Shown here: in pieces, positions 10,608 to 23,900 of the stretch
How positions within the stretch are numbered: the first letter of the stretch is position 1
Layout of the letters: each line of letters begins with the position of its first letter
From: Aculops lycopersici
Taxonomy: Eukaryota; Arthropoda; Arachnida; Trombidiformes; Eriophyidae
Direction: 5' to 3'
Assembly (NCBI GenBank): GCA_015350385.1
Contig: WNKI01000005.1
Location: 245,888 to 309,887 of the forward strand
DNA length: 64,000 nucleotides
Notes under the pieces: model-generated
What the model was told of the DNA's origin: nothing
Seen by the model: only the letters and a program-made list of their open reading frames with translations
Database searches by the model: none
Translations under genes and position numbers: made by a program

Positions 10608-11104
10608 TAAAACTAAATTTGCTTTCTCTATGGCGACCCCTCGTGTCTCTATTCATATTTGTGCAGATCTACTCTCATCGATCATCTTGTAATTTGATCG
10701 ATTAATTAGCTCGCATTAGAGTCGATCTATCAAGTGTCTCAATCATTTGAGCAGACAAGCGGCGATGATTTGCGGTCAGTTTATAAGAAATTCCCATGAG
10801 CGGCTAAGAAGCGAGAGAAAAAAGGCTCACTCACCTGACGCGCCCAGTCGAGGTGTGGGCAACGCTTTCCGTTGCATCATCTGCTCCAGCGTAAAATCAA
10901 TGTTTTGCTCCTCTCCCAATTACACAATTCCCACGCTATCCTGTTAGAAATTGATCTAGTTGAATCCAACAATCTAGATTGACCAAGTGATTGTTAATTG
11001 TTTCGGCTAACCTTCACTCAAGTTGTACGAGACAATCATGTTCAGGAATAGCAACATTAATCGCAACAACAAAAACAACAACTGCAACTACAACTACAAC
11101 AACA
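10608..11104. promoter_or_regulatory. Divergent promoter region with overlapping upstream ORF for the MFSD6-like gene
   Basis: About 500 bp between divergent genes, containing both 5'UTRs. An ATG at 11038 opens an Asn-rich frame that overlaps the predicted MFSD6-like start (11105) in a different phase. After splicing of the 114-bp intron that frame would run on to about 11402. Both ATGs have A at -3. Leaky scanning or a transcription start between the two ATGs would be needed for the main product. Confidence 0.45.
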
Positions 11105-13051
11105 ATGACCTTGGTGTACAGAATTCACTACTTTCTATGGTCCGGTGCTCAAGCATCAATCTTCTCGTAAGTGAGTTTTCCGATCGGCGATAAACTAAAC
11201 TAGATTAGAACAACCAACTAACCGTCTGAAACTCTCATCTCCAAATTCTTCTTTGATCTCTTTTGATTGCGAATCAACAGGTACGAAGCGGTCTATGCGC
11301 GCCACTATACAAATGCCAGCACATTGCTCTTCGGTTACCTCAAGACGTTCTTATCCTTTGCAACGGTTATCACAACTCCAATAGTTTGTTCAGTGGCCGA
11401 TAGACGGAGAGCTCATAGAGACTATTTTACAAATGCCTTGCTTATTTCAATGATGGCACTGGTTTGTTTAGCCTTGTTGCCAGTTATTTCCAGAAAAACA
11501 TATACGCCTTTAGCAATAGATGGTGAAAATTCCAGTTATAATGGCAGTGTAAGTGGGAACCACCAACAAACGAATGGTGATTTGCTTATCGCTCCTTGGA
11601 TAGTTTTTTGTTTAGCCATATTGGCCTTTGATCTTTCTAGTGGAGTGTGTACCTGTTTTAGTCACTGCTTTGCGGTACTTCGGGCCGAGGAAAATGGCAT
11701 CAGTTTTGGACGCCTCATTGTATGGAGTACTTTGGGTTCGGCAGCCTGTGCCATGATGCTCAGTTTCCTCAGTCAATTCACCTCCTTGCCCCGCCTTCTG
11801 CCGGGTATTTTATTTGGTGTCGCTCTATTGGCTATTGATATTATAACCGTTTCATGTTGGACCAAACAGGAAGATTCTAGACCCTTAACAATTCCCACAA
11901 ATGCAGCCAAACACCTGGATCCTAGCGACCACCTACCAGTGAGCGACTCGGCAAGAGTATATATGGATCGGGGGATCAATGAACATGATGGATTTATGAG
12001 ACGTGGAACCGAGGGTCCAAATGAGATCTCGGTCAAGTATAAGCATCAACCGACTGGTCCAAATGCAAAGACTGAGCATGAGATGCCGCCTGATCCCGTG
12101 TCCATATCGACAATATTGAGTGGGGAGAATACAAACGTCATTGATCATAATCTGAGCTATGACTTTCAAGTTAAGACAAACAGAAGTCCCTTGGACTCAC
12201 CTGGTGATAGATATGACCAGGAACAGCAACCACCACAACCACCTGCAGTCAAATTGCCACAGCAACAACCGCCTCCACCACTATTAAAGGTAAACAATCA
12301 AGAGCCACCTCCGAAGGCTACCAGTTTCAAAGTTCAACTTTTATTCTTTTTCTTAATTTTAAAAAGGCGAAAGTCTCTTATTAGATATCTGATTTTATTC
12401 ACTCTATCAGGTTTCTTCATGGCCTTACATTGGAATTATTTCTTTCTTTATCTGGAGCAAATTTACAGAGACGAATTTGTGCTGATTTCCGCACTATCAA
12501 TGACGGGCCAGGGACTTTTAGGCGAGTTGCCCTTCTTCATATTGTCTCGTAAATTTATCGATTGGTTTGGCCGGTCCAACACTCTAAGCATTAGTTTCAT
12601 CACCATGGGAATCAGGTTTTTATTGTACAGATTTCTACTACCAAACGTTAGTATGTATTACATATTTATCGCGGACACCTTTCAAGGGCCAAATTATGGC
12701 TTATTCTATGTGGTTATGACGGAGATTGGCCTTGATTACTCCTTTTGTGACGATAAAACCATTGACAAGTTGGCTGAAATGCGCAAAGTGGACAAGAACG
12801 ACCAGCGCCAGGTTGTCTCACTGCGATTGTCTCTGAGATCAACTATTCCTTCAATGGCTTTCGCCTGCTACGAGGGGCTCGGTACTAGTCTTGGTAGTTT
12901 GGCAGGTGGTTGGTGTGTGACCCATTACGGATTTAACACCCTTTGGCTGGTGATGTCAGTTGGCGCCCTGACAGTTGGCCTAATGAATCTGATCATTGAG
13001 ATTTACTTTTGCAAAAGAAATTCTTCGCGCCAGGGAATCCTTAAAAAGTGA
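11105..13051 (+). CDS. MFSD6-like major facilitator superfamily transporter
   Basis: Two exons: 11105-11166 (62 nt) and 11281-13051, with a 114-bp GTAAGT...CAG intron. The split codon joins exactly (TC+G = Ser, then YEAVYARHYTN). Product 610 aa. The exon 1 sequence RIHYFLWSGAQASIF matches the start of the first helix of MFS_1_like/MFSD6 proteins (usual form KLHYFFFFGA). The MFS loop 2-3 signature is visible as CSVADRRRAHR. About six helices precede a long polar Pro/Gln-rich cytoplasmic loop (about residues 215-370), followed by a second hydrophobic half. A stretch such as SLGSLAGGWCVTHYGF resembles the Gly-rich helix 11 of the family. MFSD6-type proteins are plasma-membrane orphan transporters; substrate unknown. 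Without exon 1 the protein would lack half of helix 1, which supports the splice. AATAAA at 13221. Confidence 0.85.
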
Positions 13052-13916
13052 GCTCACCTTAGAGACCCCCTCATTGGATCGCTACCTGCCCTTGACTCGC
13101 TCGGTCTGTTTAAGTTGAAGTCGCTCAGAGATCGACTCGACGTTCCCGGGAGAGTGGCAGCGGGCAAGTGGCTATGAGGCCACCGATTTCTGGAGGAAGG
13201 TGAGCGATAATGATAATCTCAATAAAGTTAATTTAATTTTTTAGTCCAGGTAGATGGTGATGAGTTCATTCGCCAATTTGCCGCTAGGCGTCAGCACTGT
13301 GAGCCAACCACTGAGTTCTATGTAGGAGTCGACGCAGAATTAGAACCGTACCGCGTTACGCAATGAATTTCCATATTGCCACTTCGAGGCGACTTCAACT
13401 TCAACTTCGATTGCGCAGCCGCAGCAATCAGATCATAATGATGGCGAGACGAGTCCTCATTCCCGTTGCCATCTTCTCTCTCTCCCTTATCCAATGATTA
13501 AGACGCCATTCAAGTGAACACACCGTGGCCACGTAGATCAAACAACATTTTGCGTCTTGTGCCACTGATACATGAGGATTTAGAAAGGGAGAAGATGAGA
13601 TCGAAGAGTTGAGGGAGAGAGAGAGAGAGAGAGAGAAGAAGAAGAAGAAGATGATCGACGTTTATGAGCAGTGAAATCAAGAATTATTTGCTTTCCGCCG
13701 TGAGGGTTCGGGTCGTTGACTTTATGTGACTTCTGTCAAGCTTCCCAGTGCTTACCTTTACAACTCACGACTCTATTTCCCCGCGATAAATTTGTCATTA
13801 TTACTCAATCAAGAATCTAGTTCACTCTTTTTCCTAGATCATCATTTCAACTCTTCCGTTACAAAGTCAAGTGAGTTTTTCATATCATTATCAGCATTGT
13901 AATTCGGTTGAGCAAA
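13052..13916. other. Intergenic region between MFSD6-like and dpr
   Basis: Holds a polyadenylation hexamer at 13221-13226 (170 bp past the MFSD6-like stop), a (GA)n run at 13615-13636 passing into (GAA)n to 13650, and the presumed dpr promoter/5'UTR. No coding region seen. Confidence 0.5.
13615..13650. repeat. (GA)n-(GAA)n microsatellite
   Basis: About eleven GA units followed by five GAA units, roughly 270 bp upstream of the dpr start region. GA-rich tracts can bind GAGA-type factors in arthropods; a promoter role here is inference. Confidence 0.85.
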
Positions 13917-16900
13917 ATGACTTCCGGTCACCTCTTTGCCACAAGAGCAGAGAGTGTAGCCTTTGAGCATGCAGTTTTTACCACTGGCAACAACACGAGA
14001 AACTCGAGACGAGAGTTGCGTAAACTGGAGTGTTATCCATGCAAAATTTTACACAGAAACAATACAAAATGTCCACTCAACTCAAACCATACGAAACTAG
14101 GCAAACAAAACGTCAATAGTATGAAACAAAAAGCAACTAAAATGTCCAACTACATCAGCAGAAGCAGCAGCAAGATTAAGATACCTTCAATTCTCATGCT
14201 GATGCTCATTTGCCTCCTACTAGCCATCACAATCAAAACAACCGTGGCAACCACGAGCCGGCTACCACCAAATCACCTCAATACAAACCAAAAAGATCAC
14301 GATATCGAGCAGCAGCAGCAAGCAGGTAAGTCGAGCTTTCCATTTGGATTTCTTGCCCAGTTTCGTGAGTTTGGCCAGGACAACATCGAGGAAAAAACTC
14401 CATTGTTCAATTTTTCAGCCTCAGATTCTCATAACAATCGAGCCGAATAGCAAGAGTCAGCACAAATTTAACTTTTCAAGTATATCTCTCGATGTTCAGA
14501 AAACAGCGAGCACCATGAACCTAATGAAGTGATGGTTTCTATTTCGTTGTTGAGCTTGAGTTTGTGGTTTCGTTTCAAAATTTGCATCCCCGAGGGAAGG
14601 AAGTGAGAGGAGATGCTAAATTTCAAACGCCTCCACCGGTACGTGGCCTTGCAAGCTCAGTGGTTGCACACAATCGCACCCGGGGCGCAACTCGCATCGA
14701 GAGCTCGCTAGGTGGTTGCCGCCACAACTGCTGCTAAATTTGCGGGTGCGCGTGCAAATTGGCTCACGAACGAGCGCCAGCGATATGGAAGCTCATCTTT
14801 GAGGGTTCATTCTACTTGCAAGCCTTGAGTTGAGTTGAGTAGTGTTCCGTTGCGTTACGTTACAGTGCCTTAAGTTACCTTATAACCGAGAGAATTGAGA
14901 TAACCACCAAAAGTGGGAGCGAGCGCTATGATCTTGAGCGCCGACTTTTCGGAGTTTTGGCCAAGAAATTGCCAAGGTAATCTAATTTAATGGGTAATCA
15001 TCCCCATAGGCGCGCGCCTGTACCTTCACCTGCGTGCAACTTCTATCGCCGCAAAGGCGTTCGAGCAGCAAAAGAACTCTCGGCCAAGTTGGCGCTCGAG
15101 CGACTTAACAACAATGAGATTGGCTGGAAATTTTTGAATATCCACCAGTCTTATCATCTCGAATCCTCCATTTCCATCCAGGTGGTTGATATTGTTGTTG
15201 TTGTTGTTGTTGTTGTTACTACTACCTTTTAGTTTAGTTTCCCCACAAGATTGCTCCCTTTCTGGAGTAAAATGAGGGAGTTCATTTCTTGATGTGCGAA
15301 GGGGTTCGTTCGTTTGCCTGCGTAAAAATCTCCTATCAAGGGAAGCTCAACAAAAAATTGGTCAACTATTTTGCCCACTTGTTTATGCCAACTCAATCCT
15401 GGCCAACGATTACAGACTCGCATCAACTTCCCATTGGAAACCGGGCGTTTATGCGCCAATGGCACGCAAAGTTTTGGGGCCACTTTTGTTCAGCAACAAA
15501 CTTGCTAAAGACTTGAGCGCCTAGTGCAAACAGATTAATTATGATGCCCAAGTTGCGATAACGCGGCGACAACCAGTCATCGTTTGCAGTTATGATGCCG
15601 CTATCATAATGATTACATAATGACCGAGCCATCAAAGGTCTCGCAAGTGAGGCTTTGTGTTCACTCGCTCGCTCACTTTGCCAGTATGTTTTTCAGTTCA
15701 AAAATTTAATTGGATTGCGCAACCAACAACCAGCAAATGGCCAACGACGCGAGTCTCGCGGAACGTAGACGACTTCACATTGTAGTCGTCGCCAGCGTCA
15801 AGCTTCGGCGATGTGAGTGCCACTTCAACTCTGGCTATCAGCTGATGTGACCAACTGACAATCGCTAGCTCCTTAACACACTTGCGCTAGCTGGCTGCTC
15901 CCAAATTAACGCTTGCCAACTTCCGGACCAGAAAACATTCTAACACGGCGACGACAACGATCAAACGAAAGCGGACACATGAGAGTGAGAGGGATAGAAA
16001 AAGTTGGTTAAAATTGGTGCACCCCGATGGCGAAGTCGACGATGGAAGTGTAGGCATGTCGTCTTGCTTGTCACTGGTCCACTTTTTCCTTGGTTGTATC
16101 AATAATCAGCTAATGGAATCGTGCCAATCGGCCTGCTCCTCATGTAAGCCTCTCTCGTCCTCCTTGTCGTGTCTTGGGAATCGATAATTTGTCGACCCCG
16201 ATGGATGGCGTTCACCAACCGGAAGTTGTGGCCTGTGCTAATTAACGTGCACAAGTTACGGTAGTGCCAAGACCGGTGGCCGGAAGTGGCGGTGGCCATA
16301 TCGTCGGCTCGTCGCAAATCGATGGCTTCTATCACTCTCATCGAGCAAACTAGACTAGCGACTCTCACTTGTTCGCAGGAACCTCAACGGAAGCAGCCGG
16401 ATTGGCTACTGAGTGGGATGAGTGGTCATCGTGGTGTTCGGTTGGCCTGGAGTAGCACTACCTTTCGCTTTGAGCTTCCTCGCGAATGGGGACTAAGCAC
16501 TTGGGACATCCAAATGAGCGATTGAGTGACGAGCCAACGAGCGATAAGATCGGACACTTTAAATCATAGACAAGTTGGCGAGTTTCTTTTCCTCTCTCTC
16601 TCTTCCTCTTGACAACCAGTCTTCCTGTCGGCCAATGAGTCGGTAAGGTGGCAAACGAAAATCTAACGGTTGCACTTGGGAAACGGAAGCTGCTGCAGTC
16701 GAGGAGAGTGGAGTTTCCTACTCGAGAATACTGACACAAGCGAATGAAATGTGGAGGCGCCCGACTGCTACCAATCTTGCCTCTATCATCATCATCATCA
16801 TCATCATCATCACCCCAAACTTGATCAGTTCATTTCCTGCTCACCTGCGAGCGAGCGATCGACCAGCTAACAAGATAGTCGGGTCGTTTTTCCTCTCCTT

Positions 16901-18865
16901 ACTGCCGGCCACTCTACTTCTGCCCCGCGGGCATTCAAGTGGCTTACAGAGTCGGCGCCTCCATAGCTGCAGCTGCCATTGCCATTGCAACCACCAACTT
17001 CTACCTGGACGCGAGGCATTAATAACAACTTAACATCAAAAACTAGCAAAGGCAGCAGCAGCAGTAGCGCAGTGGCAAGAGAACTGCCATTGAAACTTTT
17101 ATCATAAACTCCAAGGTGCGATTTACTTCTCTGGTCTGAGCAAACAAATTGAATTTCGGCTCTCCTGCTGCTCGACTCTCTTGCCTGAAAACTTGAGCTC
17201 GATTTAGCGGCGCCGCCAGGAGATCATCTCGTTGACGCCTCTTTCTCTCTGGCTAACTTTTTTAGCATTAAAACTACCAGTAGCAGCGAGTCCAATTTTA
17301 GAGGGCATATTACTACATAGCAGCAGCAGCAGCAGCAATGTTAATAGTTACGACAACGAGAGGTCAGCTATTTAGAGCAAATCCACTGACAGCTAGTGTC
17401 GAATTTCTCCTTGTTGAAGTTATATAATTTACACACTGGCCAATTACCTGTGTTACTCTTCGCCTAGCCGCCAAGTCGTGAGCTGAGTTGTGGGTGTCAG
17501 AATTAGCGCGACGACGTGAGTACATTGGAAAACCTGCAACTTTCGTCCCCGACTCTCGGCCACAAAGTTTCTAGCAACCGACCGACCAAGCGACTGTTTA
17601 GTGCGAATCTTGTATTACTGCTAACAGGCGGCACACTTGGCAATAATTGGATCCTGGGTACCAGCAGCAAAAGTAGTTACTTTTACCTCTAAAAGTTTGA
17701 GACGCAAGGTTTAAAGTTTCGACTGTGTCCATTGGAATCCTGGGTTCAAACCTGCGACTTCAGCTCACGTCTTCAGGTAGCAAACTTTCGCCACCTTCAA
17801 GTGAAAAATATGACCCAAACGATAAAAGCTGACCAGAGGCCATAACTCATGACGCTCAACCACTTGGCGTCGGCCAGGTGATGCGCGCAAGCAATAAAAG
17901 TTGGCGCGTTGTCTTGACTCTTTGATTTCGGGTAAATGCGAGGCACGCACACCAACTGGGTGGCAATTTGGCCAAGACTGGAACGAGCACTCGGCTTGCT
18001 GGCGAGTGTCGCGGGTTAGCAAATTGGGTGACGTAATGAGGAGAAATTGGCGCAAGTGAGTCGGTGGTTGTTGGCTGCAATGAAGAGGAAGAGGAAGAGG
18101 AAGAGGAAGAGAAAGGGGAAGGAATGAAGGTTTTGCGGCAACGGTTACGACAAATATAAATCATGACTCAATTGATCATCAATCTTAGAGCCCAACTCGG
18201 TTGGTCTTCTGTTGATGGCTTCAAAACTTTTCCCCTCTCCTCTCGCCGCTAGCCACCGCGGCTGAGGCTGAGGCAGAGGCTGTGGCTTTGGCGAAAAACG
18301 GAAACGCCAACCGATCAATTCAATTATTGCCAAAAACATCGTTGGTCTTCACCTTCAATTGATGCTGCTCCCCCATTCCTGTTGACCCCGTCGTTTTGAT
18401 GTTGCTGCTTGTCTACGAGAACAGCGAGCCTAAAACGGATGCCAACAAATTAATTGTAGCAGACCTAAACTTTACTCTCTCCTCCTGTCTATTGTTATAG
18501 CATTTTCATTAGTCTGTTTTGTTTGCCGCAAACAAGACGACTAATGGAGGCGGAGGAGGAAAAACGATGCTCCTTTGGTTTGGATGCCACATGCTTCAGG
18601 CTAGCGAAATCTAACGCCAGAAGGTCGGCGACCAGTTTGTTGAGTTTTCCGTTTATTATTTTTTGCATCTTGTGTCATTTTAGAGGGACACAAGATGCAT
18701 GGAAATTTCCGACCCAAAAGCATTCATTGCGTTGGGAAGAAAACAATCCCATTTGCCAGACGCGTGGCCACAATCAGCAACACAATGGCCTCTCTCCATT
18801 GCGCGAGTCGCCACCGCAAGCAAAATACCCGCCCATTAGGTTTTCGCATAACTAGACTCATTTTT

Positions 18866-18909
<44 letters not shown>

Positions 18910-19085
18910 TCTTCTTCTTCGTTCGTACGTTACGTTACGTACGTACGTACGTACGTACGTACGTACGTACGTACGTTACGNNNNNNNNNNNNNNNNNNNN
19001 ACGTACGTCCGACCGACCACGACGAACTAACCGTACCCGACCTACGTTTTACGGTTCGTACTAACTACTACTACTACTTTCTTTC

Positions 19086-19123
<38 letters not shown>

Positions 19124-20930
19124 GTTGCTCGTCTAGAAAGTTGTCACCAACAGAAGCTACTGAGCGTTTAAAAGTAAGACTAACTCTACATGGACGACCA
19201 CGACGTCAATTAATTAAGGCCAACAGAAGAACCAATGAGAGTGGCAACAATGGATCGCCTTTGCTCAAAGTTGCGCAATTCATTTGGACTCGAGCCGGAT
19301 GCAAATCGTTTGGTGGCGCTCGTTAGTAGTGGAGCAGTTTGCTTGTTGAACTACACGAGGCTGGGATATAAATTAGTGGCAGATTATCGCTTGCGAGTTT
19401 GTTCGCGGCCGGTTGACTTTGAACAATCAGTCATAAGAAAGCTGCGTGTTGCAGTTTTGCTCCAGTTTCCCGATGCAGCAACCGACCACTTGTTTGGTTG
19501 ATTGTCTTCGCCAATTCAAGCGGCACTCTTTTGGTTGAGCAAACGGAAAAAACTTTTCTGATGCTCAAAGATTCGAGCTGACTTTTGAAGGGAGTAAGTT
19601 GATCTTTTTGCTCAATGCTTTAGATTTGAGCCTCAGAACAGAAAAAAGAGAATTGATCTCCAATTCCAATCATAATAATCGATCGATAACAGATTTATTT
19701 CGCTCGCCCAAAAGAGCGATAAGCCAATTGAGCGGCGGTACTATTTACTCTCTCTCCCTCTCTCTTCCTACTTCGGCTCAAATCTTTGTCACGAAATTCT
19801 CTTTGCTCACGAGGAAACCAGAATTCCCTTTGAAGCAGCAGCAGAAGCCAAGGAAACCGGAAGTTGGATCGCTCGCCTCAAGGAGTTAGCTGGCATTGTG
19901 AACTTGGCAAACAGACGGCCACTTTGTTTTATCAACTCAAACCTCGCCGCCTGTCCACTTCGCTGTCATCTGAACTCGTCATTGATCTCCCTTTTCCTCC
20001 TACTTCCGTAGATCTCTATCCTTTCTTCGAAGCCATGGCTCCGGGGCTTCTGCTAGCTCTACGGACAATGGCTTGGCAAACAGATCAAGCTTTTTGGCTG
20101 GATTGCTCGAATCGGATGGAGGAATGGTGGGCCACAGAATCACTGCGGCGGTTTTAGGTTTGATTGCAATTTTGAGCGAGTTAGATCGAGCTAGCGAGAA
20201 TTTGGACAGCAATTAGCCTAGCTTAGTTAGCCGAGTGCTAGTTATTGTGCGACTCGGTGGTTTTGATTGAGTTTGATTTGGTTGCACGTATGTCTAGAGG
20301 GCCGTTGCCTCTGGTTTGACGTGCGCAAAATGAAATGATGATTCAGAGATCAAGTCGCTCGAGGCTAAAATTTGCCCATTTGCTCGCTCGCTCGTCTTCC
20401 TTTGCTTTACAACTAAACCATCAACCAACCAACCAACCAACCAACCAAGCGACTGAAGCAGACATCGTGAATACCAACTAACTACTTCTCCTACTCACAT
20501 TTACAATCGCAGCTCACAGAGCCGGCGGCGTTATGCAATCTCACCGTCTTGTTCCGTCGGCTGGCGAGAGGGACGGGAACAGCGAAGCAACGAGTGGCGT
20601 TGTTTCGGATGACGTAGCGCGAGACAATGGACACGCCATAGGAGAAAAGAGCCATAGAGAAAGGAGGAGGACCCGGCGAGGAGCAAATACAAGTGGCCGA
20701 GCCAATCGAGTGGTTCGGTCGCCCGCTACGCTGGCGCTAATTAGCGAAATGCGCATCAGCGGAAGCAAATCGGAGCCACCCTCCCGGCCCTCGGTGGACT
20801 GGTCCAAGCAGCGGCCTTACTTTGGGCCCGACATGCAGCGGAACGTTAGCGTGGAGCTCGGGAAAACCGCCTACCTGGTTTGCAAGGTCTACGAGTTGGG
20901 CGACAAGACGGTAAGTAATCTCTTTTTTGC

Positions 20931-20976
<46 letters not shown>

Positions 20977-23900
20977 GTCGCGTTTGCTCATCTAATTGCA
21001 AGATTAGTTGGTCTCTCTCCCTCTTAGGAATGCTCTCGAACCTTTCATTTCAAAGTTTTTGTCGTGGTCTGCAGTTTAGCCACCACCGCCAAGCTAATGA
21101 GCTAAGCGAGAGCCTCGACGCTAAGTAAAGTCGCGCGCCGAGTAGCTGATAGTAATCAGTGTTGAAAAATTGCCCAAGAGCAAGAATCGATTCGCAACTC
21201 CCATCATCTTCGGCTCTTCATCATCTTTGTCGAGAGTCTTAAACTCTGACACCAACTTCCCTCTCGTCATCCACTTGGTGGCGGTGGCCAGTCAGGTTGG
21301 TGAGCATTCAAATATCGTCTTAGTTGAGTGGAATGTCGCTCCAGTTGGCCACGATGACGAGCCAACTGAAAACTCTTAAGCTCAATCCAAAAGCTACAGC
21401 TCGGAGACAGATGGGAAGTTGGTGCAACTTGCTCCCCCGAAAACGACGCGAGAGCAATGGGCGGCCAATTAGAGTGAGAGCGCTGGTCACTGGCTCTCCT
21501 CTCCTCTTTGCGGCTGCGGTAGCGCTGTCATCCAACTTGGAGGGAGCCTCACGAGGTGGAATCTGTCCTCGATGTTGCACTTGATGTCGTGTTTTCCAAG
21601 TTGACACCAAGTTAAATGAGCGTCTGTCCTGTTCAGTTTCCTTTGAGAAGACGTATCATGGATTCATTTGTGGCCAGAAGTTGGGGCAGCGCAAACGCGA
21701 AAACATGACTCACAATCAGCGTCCCACTGGAGAGTCCAAAGTTATAAGTTTCTTTCGAAAGATTAGATAGAAAGTAAGAGAGTTTAGTTCTCGAGAATTG
21801 CGAATCAGATTCAACTTTTGCCCTCTAGCTTCCCACTGAACATCCTACTCTCTAACTCTAATTCCCAATCTCACTCTGAAGCTCGCAAGTCTGGGCATTG
21901 GATTCGAGCGGACAGAAGTGGAATTATTATTGCTTGCACTTGCGGCGTGCCACCGCCTCTTAAGGTTCCCCAACCACAAGCCACCAATATGAGCATTCGC
22001 GCACTAAAAGGTGGCCGGCGAAGTTCAGTGAACTAAGCCAAAAGAATAAAAGCATAACATTCAAATGATAAGTGTTGGCGCCTAGCTCTCAGTTTGCTAA
22101 ACTGCGCCTAGCTCCCCGTCTCTCTCTCGAGCTATTGCCGCTCTAATCTCTTGGAGACTCAGTTTTGTTCATGTTTCTGAACAAGTCCACGGCGCAGCTT
22201 CATTGGCCATGCCACTGACCAAAACAGCGGAGTGTACGTTTTGGAAATGAATCTTGGCAAAGCGTAAAATTTGCAAACAAGCGATTGAGGATACGTCTCA
22301 CTCGCAAACCGCGAACCGCAATGCAAGTTTTGCTCGCCGCGCCAACCGATGGGCCATTTCCATCCACGAATCGCTCAGCTGAATCGCTAGACAAGGAGTC
22401 CAGCTCGCCGACTGGCGGCAAATCTTGTGTTTTTACGTGAAAATCAATTAAATTTGCCACGCCATCGAGTGACTTGACGAATTGATTTGCCTCTTGGCGC
22501 CTCCACAATTTAAGAGAGAATGATATCTCTCCTAAGAAAGACAAGCTTTCATCCCTAGATTAAACGCTCAGGCGGCAATCTGAATATTGGGAACACTGAA
22601 TTCGGTTGAGGTTTAGAGCAAAAAACTCTAGGTTAAGCGACAGTTCAAGCAAATTGCATGGACTGGCCCCAAGAGAAAGAGAGGGAGAGAGAGAAGTCAA
22701 TAAAAATGATGATTAATTGCAAAAGCACACGCGCGCGGCAATATTTGTGTTGCGCGCGCATGCGAGTTGCTCTTTTGCTCTTGCTCATTTATAAATATAA
22801 TCCACTGGCCAAGTGAATCCAACTCAGCAATCCAACGCTTCTGTGCATTGCAATGAAACCAGCTACAATTTACAATTAGCCGCCAGGAGCCTTTTGGTAA
22901 TTTTATAATTCAATCTTCGTTTGCGAAGCGAGGAAAGGGAAAGAGATTTGGATGCGTTTCAAGTGATAAAAGCGTAGCGATTGCTCGCTTTACGTAAACA
23001 TAAAATATACCAAACTTCGGACTTTCAGTTAAGATTTGAAAATTATGTTTCCGAATCGTTTCCATCCACCGACTTTTATATCGCAACTAATCTTTACTAG
23101 TTTTAACTTGAGAGTTTAGCACTTGATCTTGAATAAGTGGCACTGTCCAGCAGCAGTGGCCAACATTCGAAAACCATTAGAAAGCGAGAATTTTAACACC
23201 GAACCAACTAAACTGGTCATGTGGTCAAGCTAATGGCGTTTGGATTGTTGGTGTCGCCCCGCCACAGCGTATAATACTTTTGCGGCGCTTCCGTTTTCGC
23301 ACCAAAGTGCTACTGGCGCAACTCACAACTATCTAACAAGCTAATAGTTTTCTTTTGGCCCACTTACGCTTTCCAACCAAGACTCTAGCAAAAAGTGACT
23401 GTTGAGAGAGATGGAGATAGAGAAAAACTTGCAGTGCGTTTTTAACTTTAAAAACTACGGACCAAGGATCTAGCTAGTGTTTTTCTCCTCCTCCTACCTT
23501 CTTTTTTAAAGATGGAATATTCAATGAGCAGCAACTAGACGCGTTGTCGTGTGAGTCAATGAGACCAAGAGGGACGAATCGGAAGTGTTTGTTGAACAAG
23601 ATAACGACGTGACGCCGAGTGGCTCGCTCAGGTGTGAATGCGTAGTGGGCGAGGAAAAAGAGGGATGCAGAGAGAAGGAGAAAGGGAGAGGTAAAGCAAA
23701 CAAAAAACAACAGACAGGGTGAATTTTCGCATAGACTTCCGGTGTAACCAGATCATAGTCTCAAGTGAGCATCCAACCACCACTACAAGCGAGTCGTATT
23801 TACCAAGAGACTGCCTCTTTCGACGCTGATCTTGGCTTGTTCAAGCTAAATCATCGCCTCAGTCGACAGCGGCAATGGCAACGGGATAGAAACTACATTC

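Larger units (their letters stand above)
14326..20512 (+). other. dpr intron 1 (6.2 kb), repeat-rich, with assembly gap
   Basis: Donor CAG|GTAAGT at 14325/14326, acceptor CGCAG at 20512. The phase-1 junction keeps the frame. Contains (TTG)n 15192-15217, (ATC)n 16784-16812, (GAAGAG)n about 18081-18112, a 13-bp hairpin at 18664-18699, (CT)n, (ACGT)n, the N gap, and (AACC)n 20422-20448. The open frames inside are short, composition-driven and without recognisable domains; I see no nested gene. Confidence 0.7.

Noticed and set aside
17743..17756. GGTTCAAACC resembling a tRNA B box
   Set aside because: The flanking bases do not form a T stem and no A box or acceptor stem lies at the right distance.
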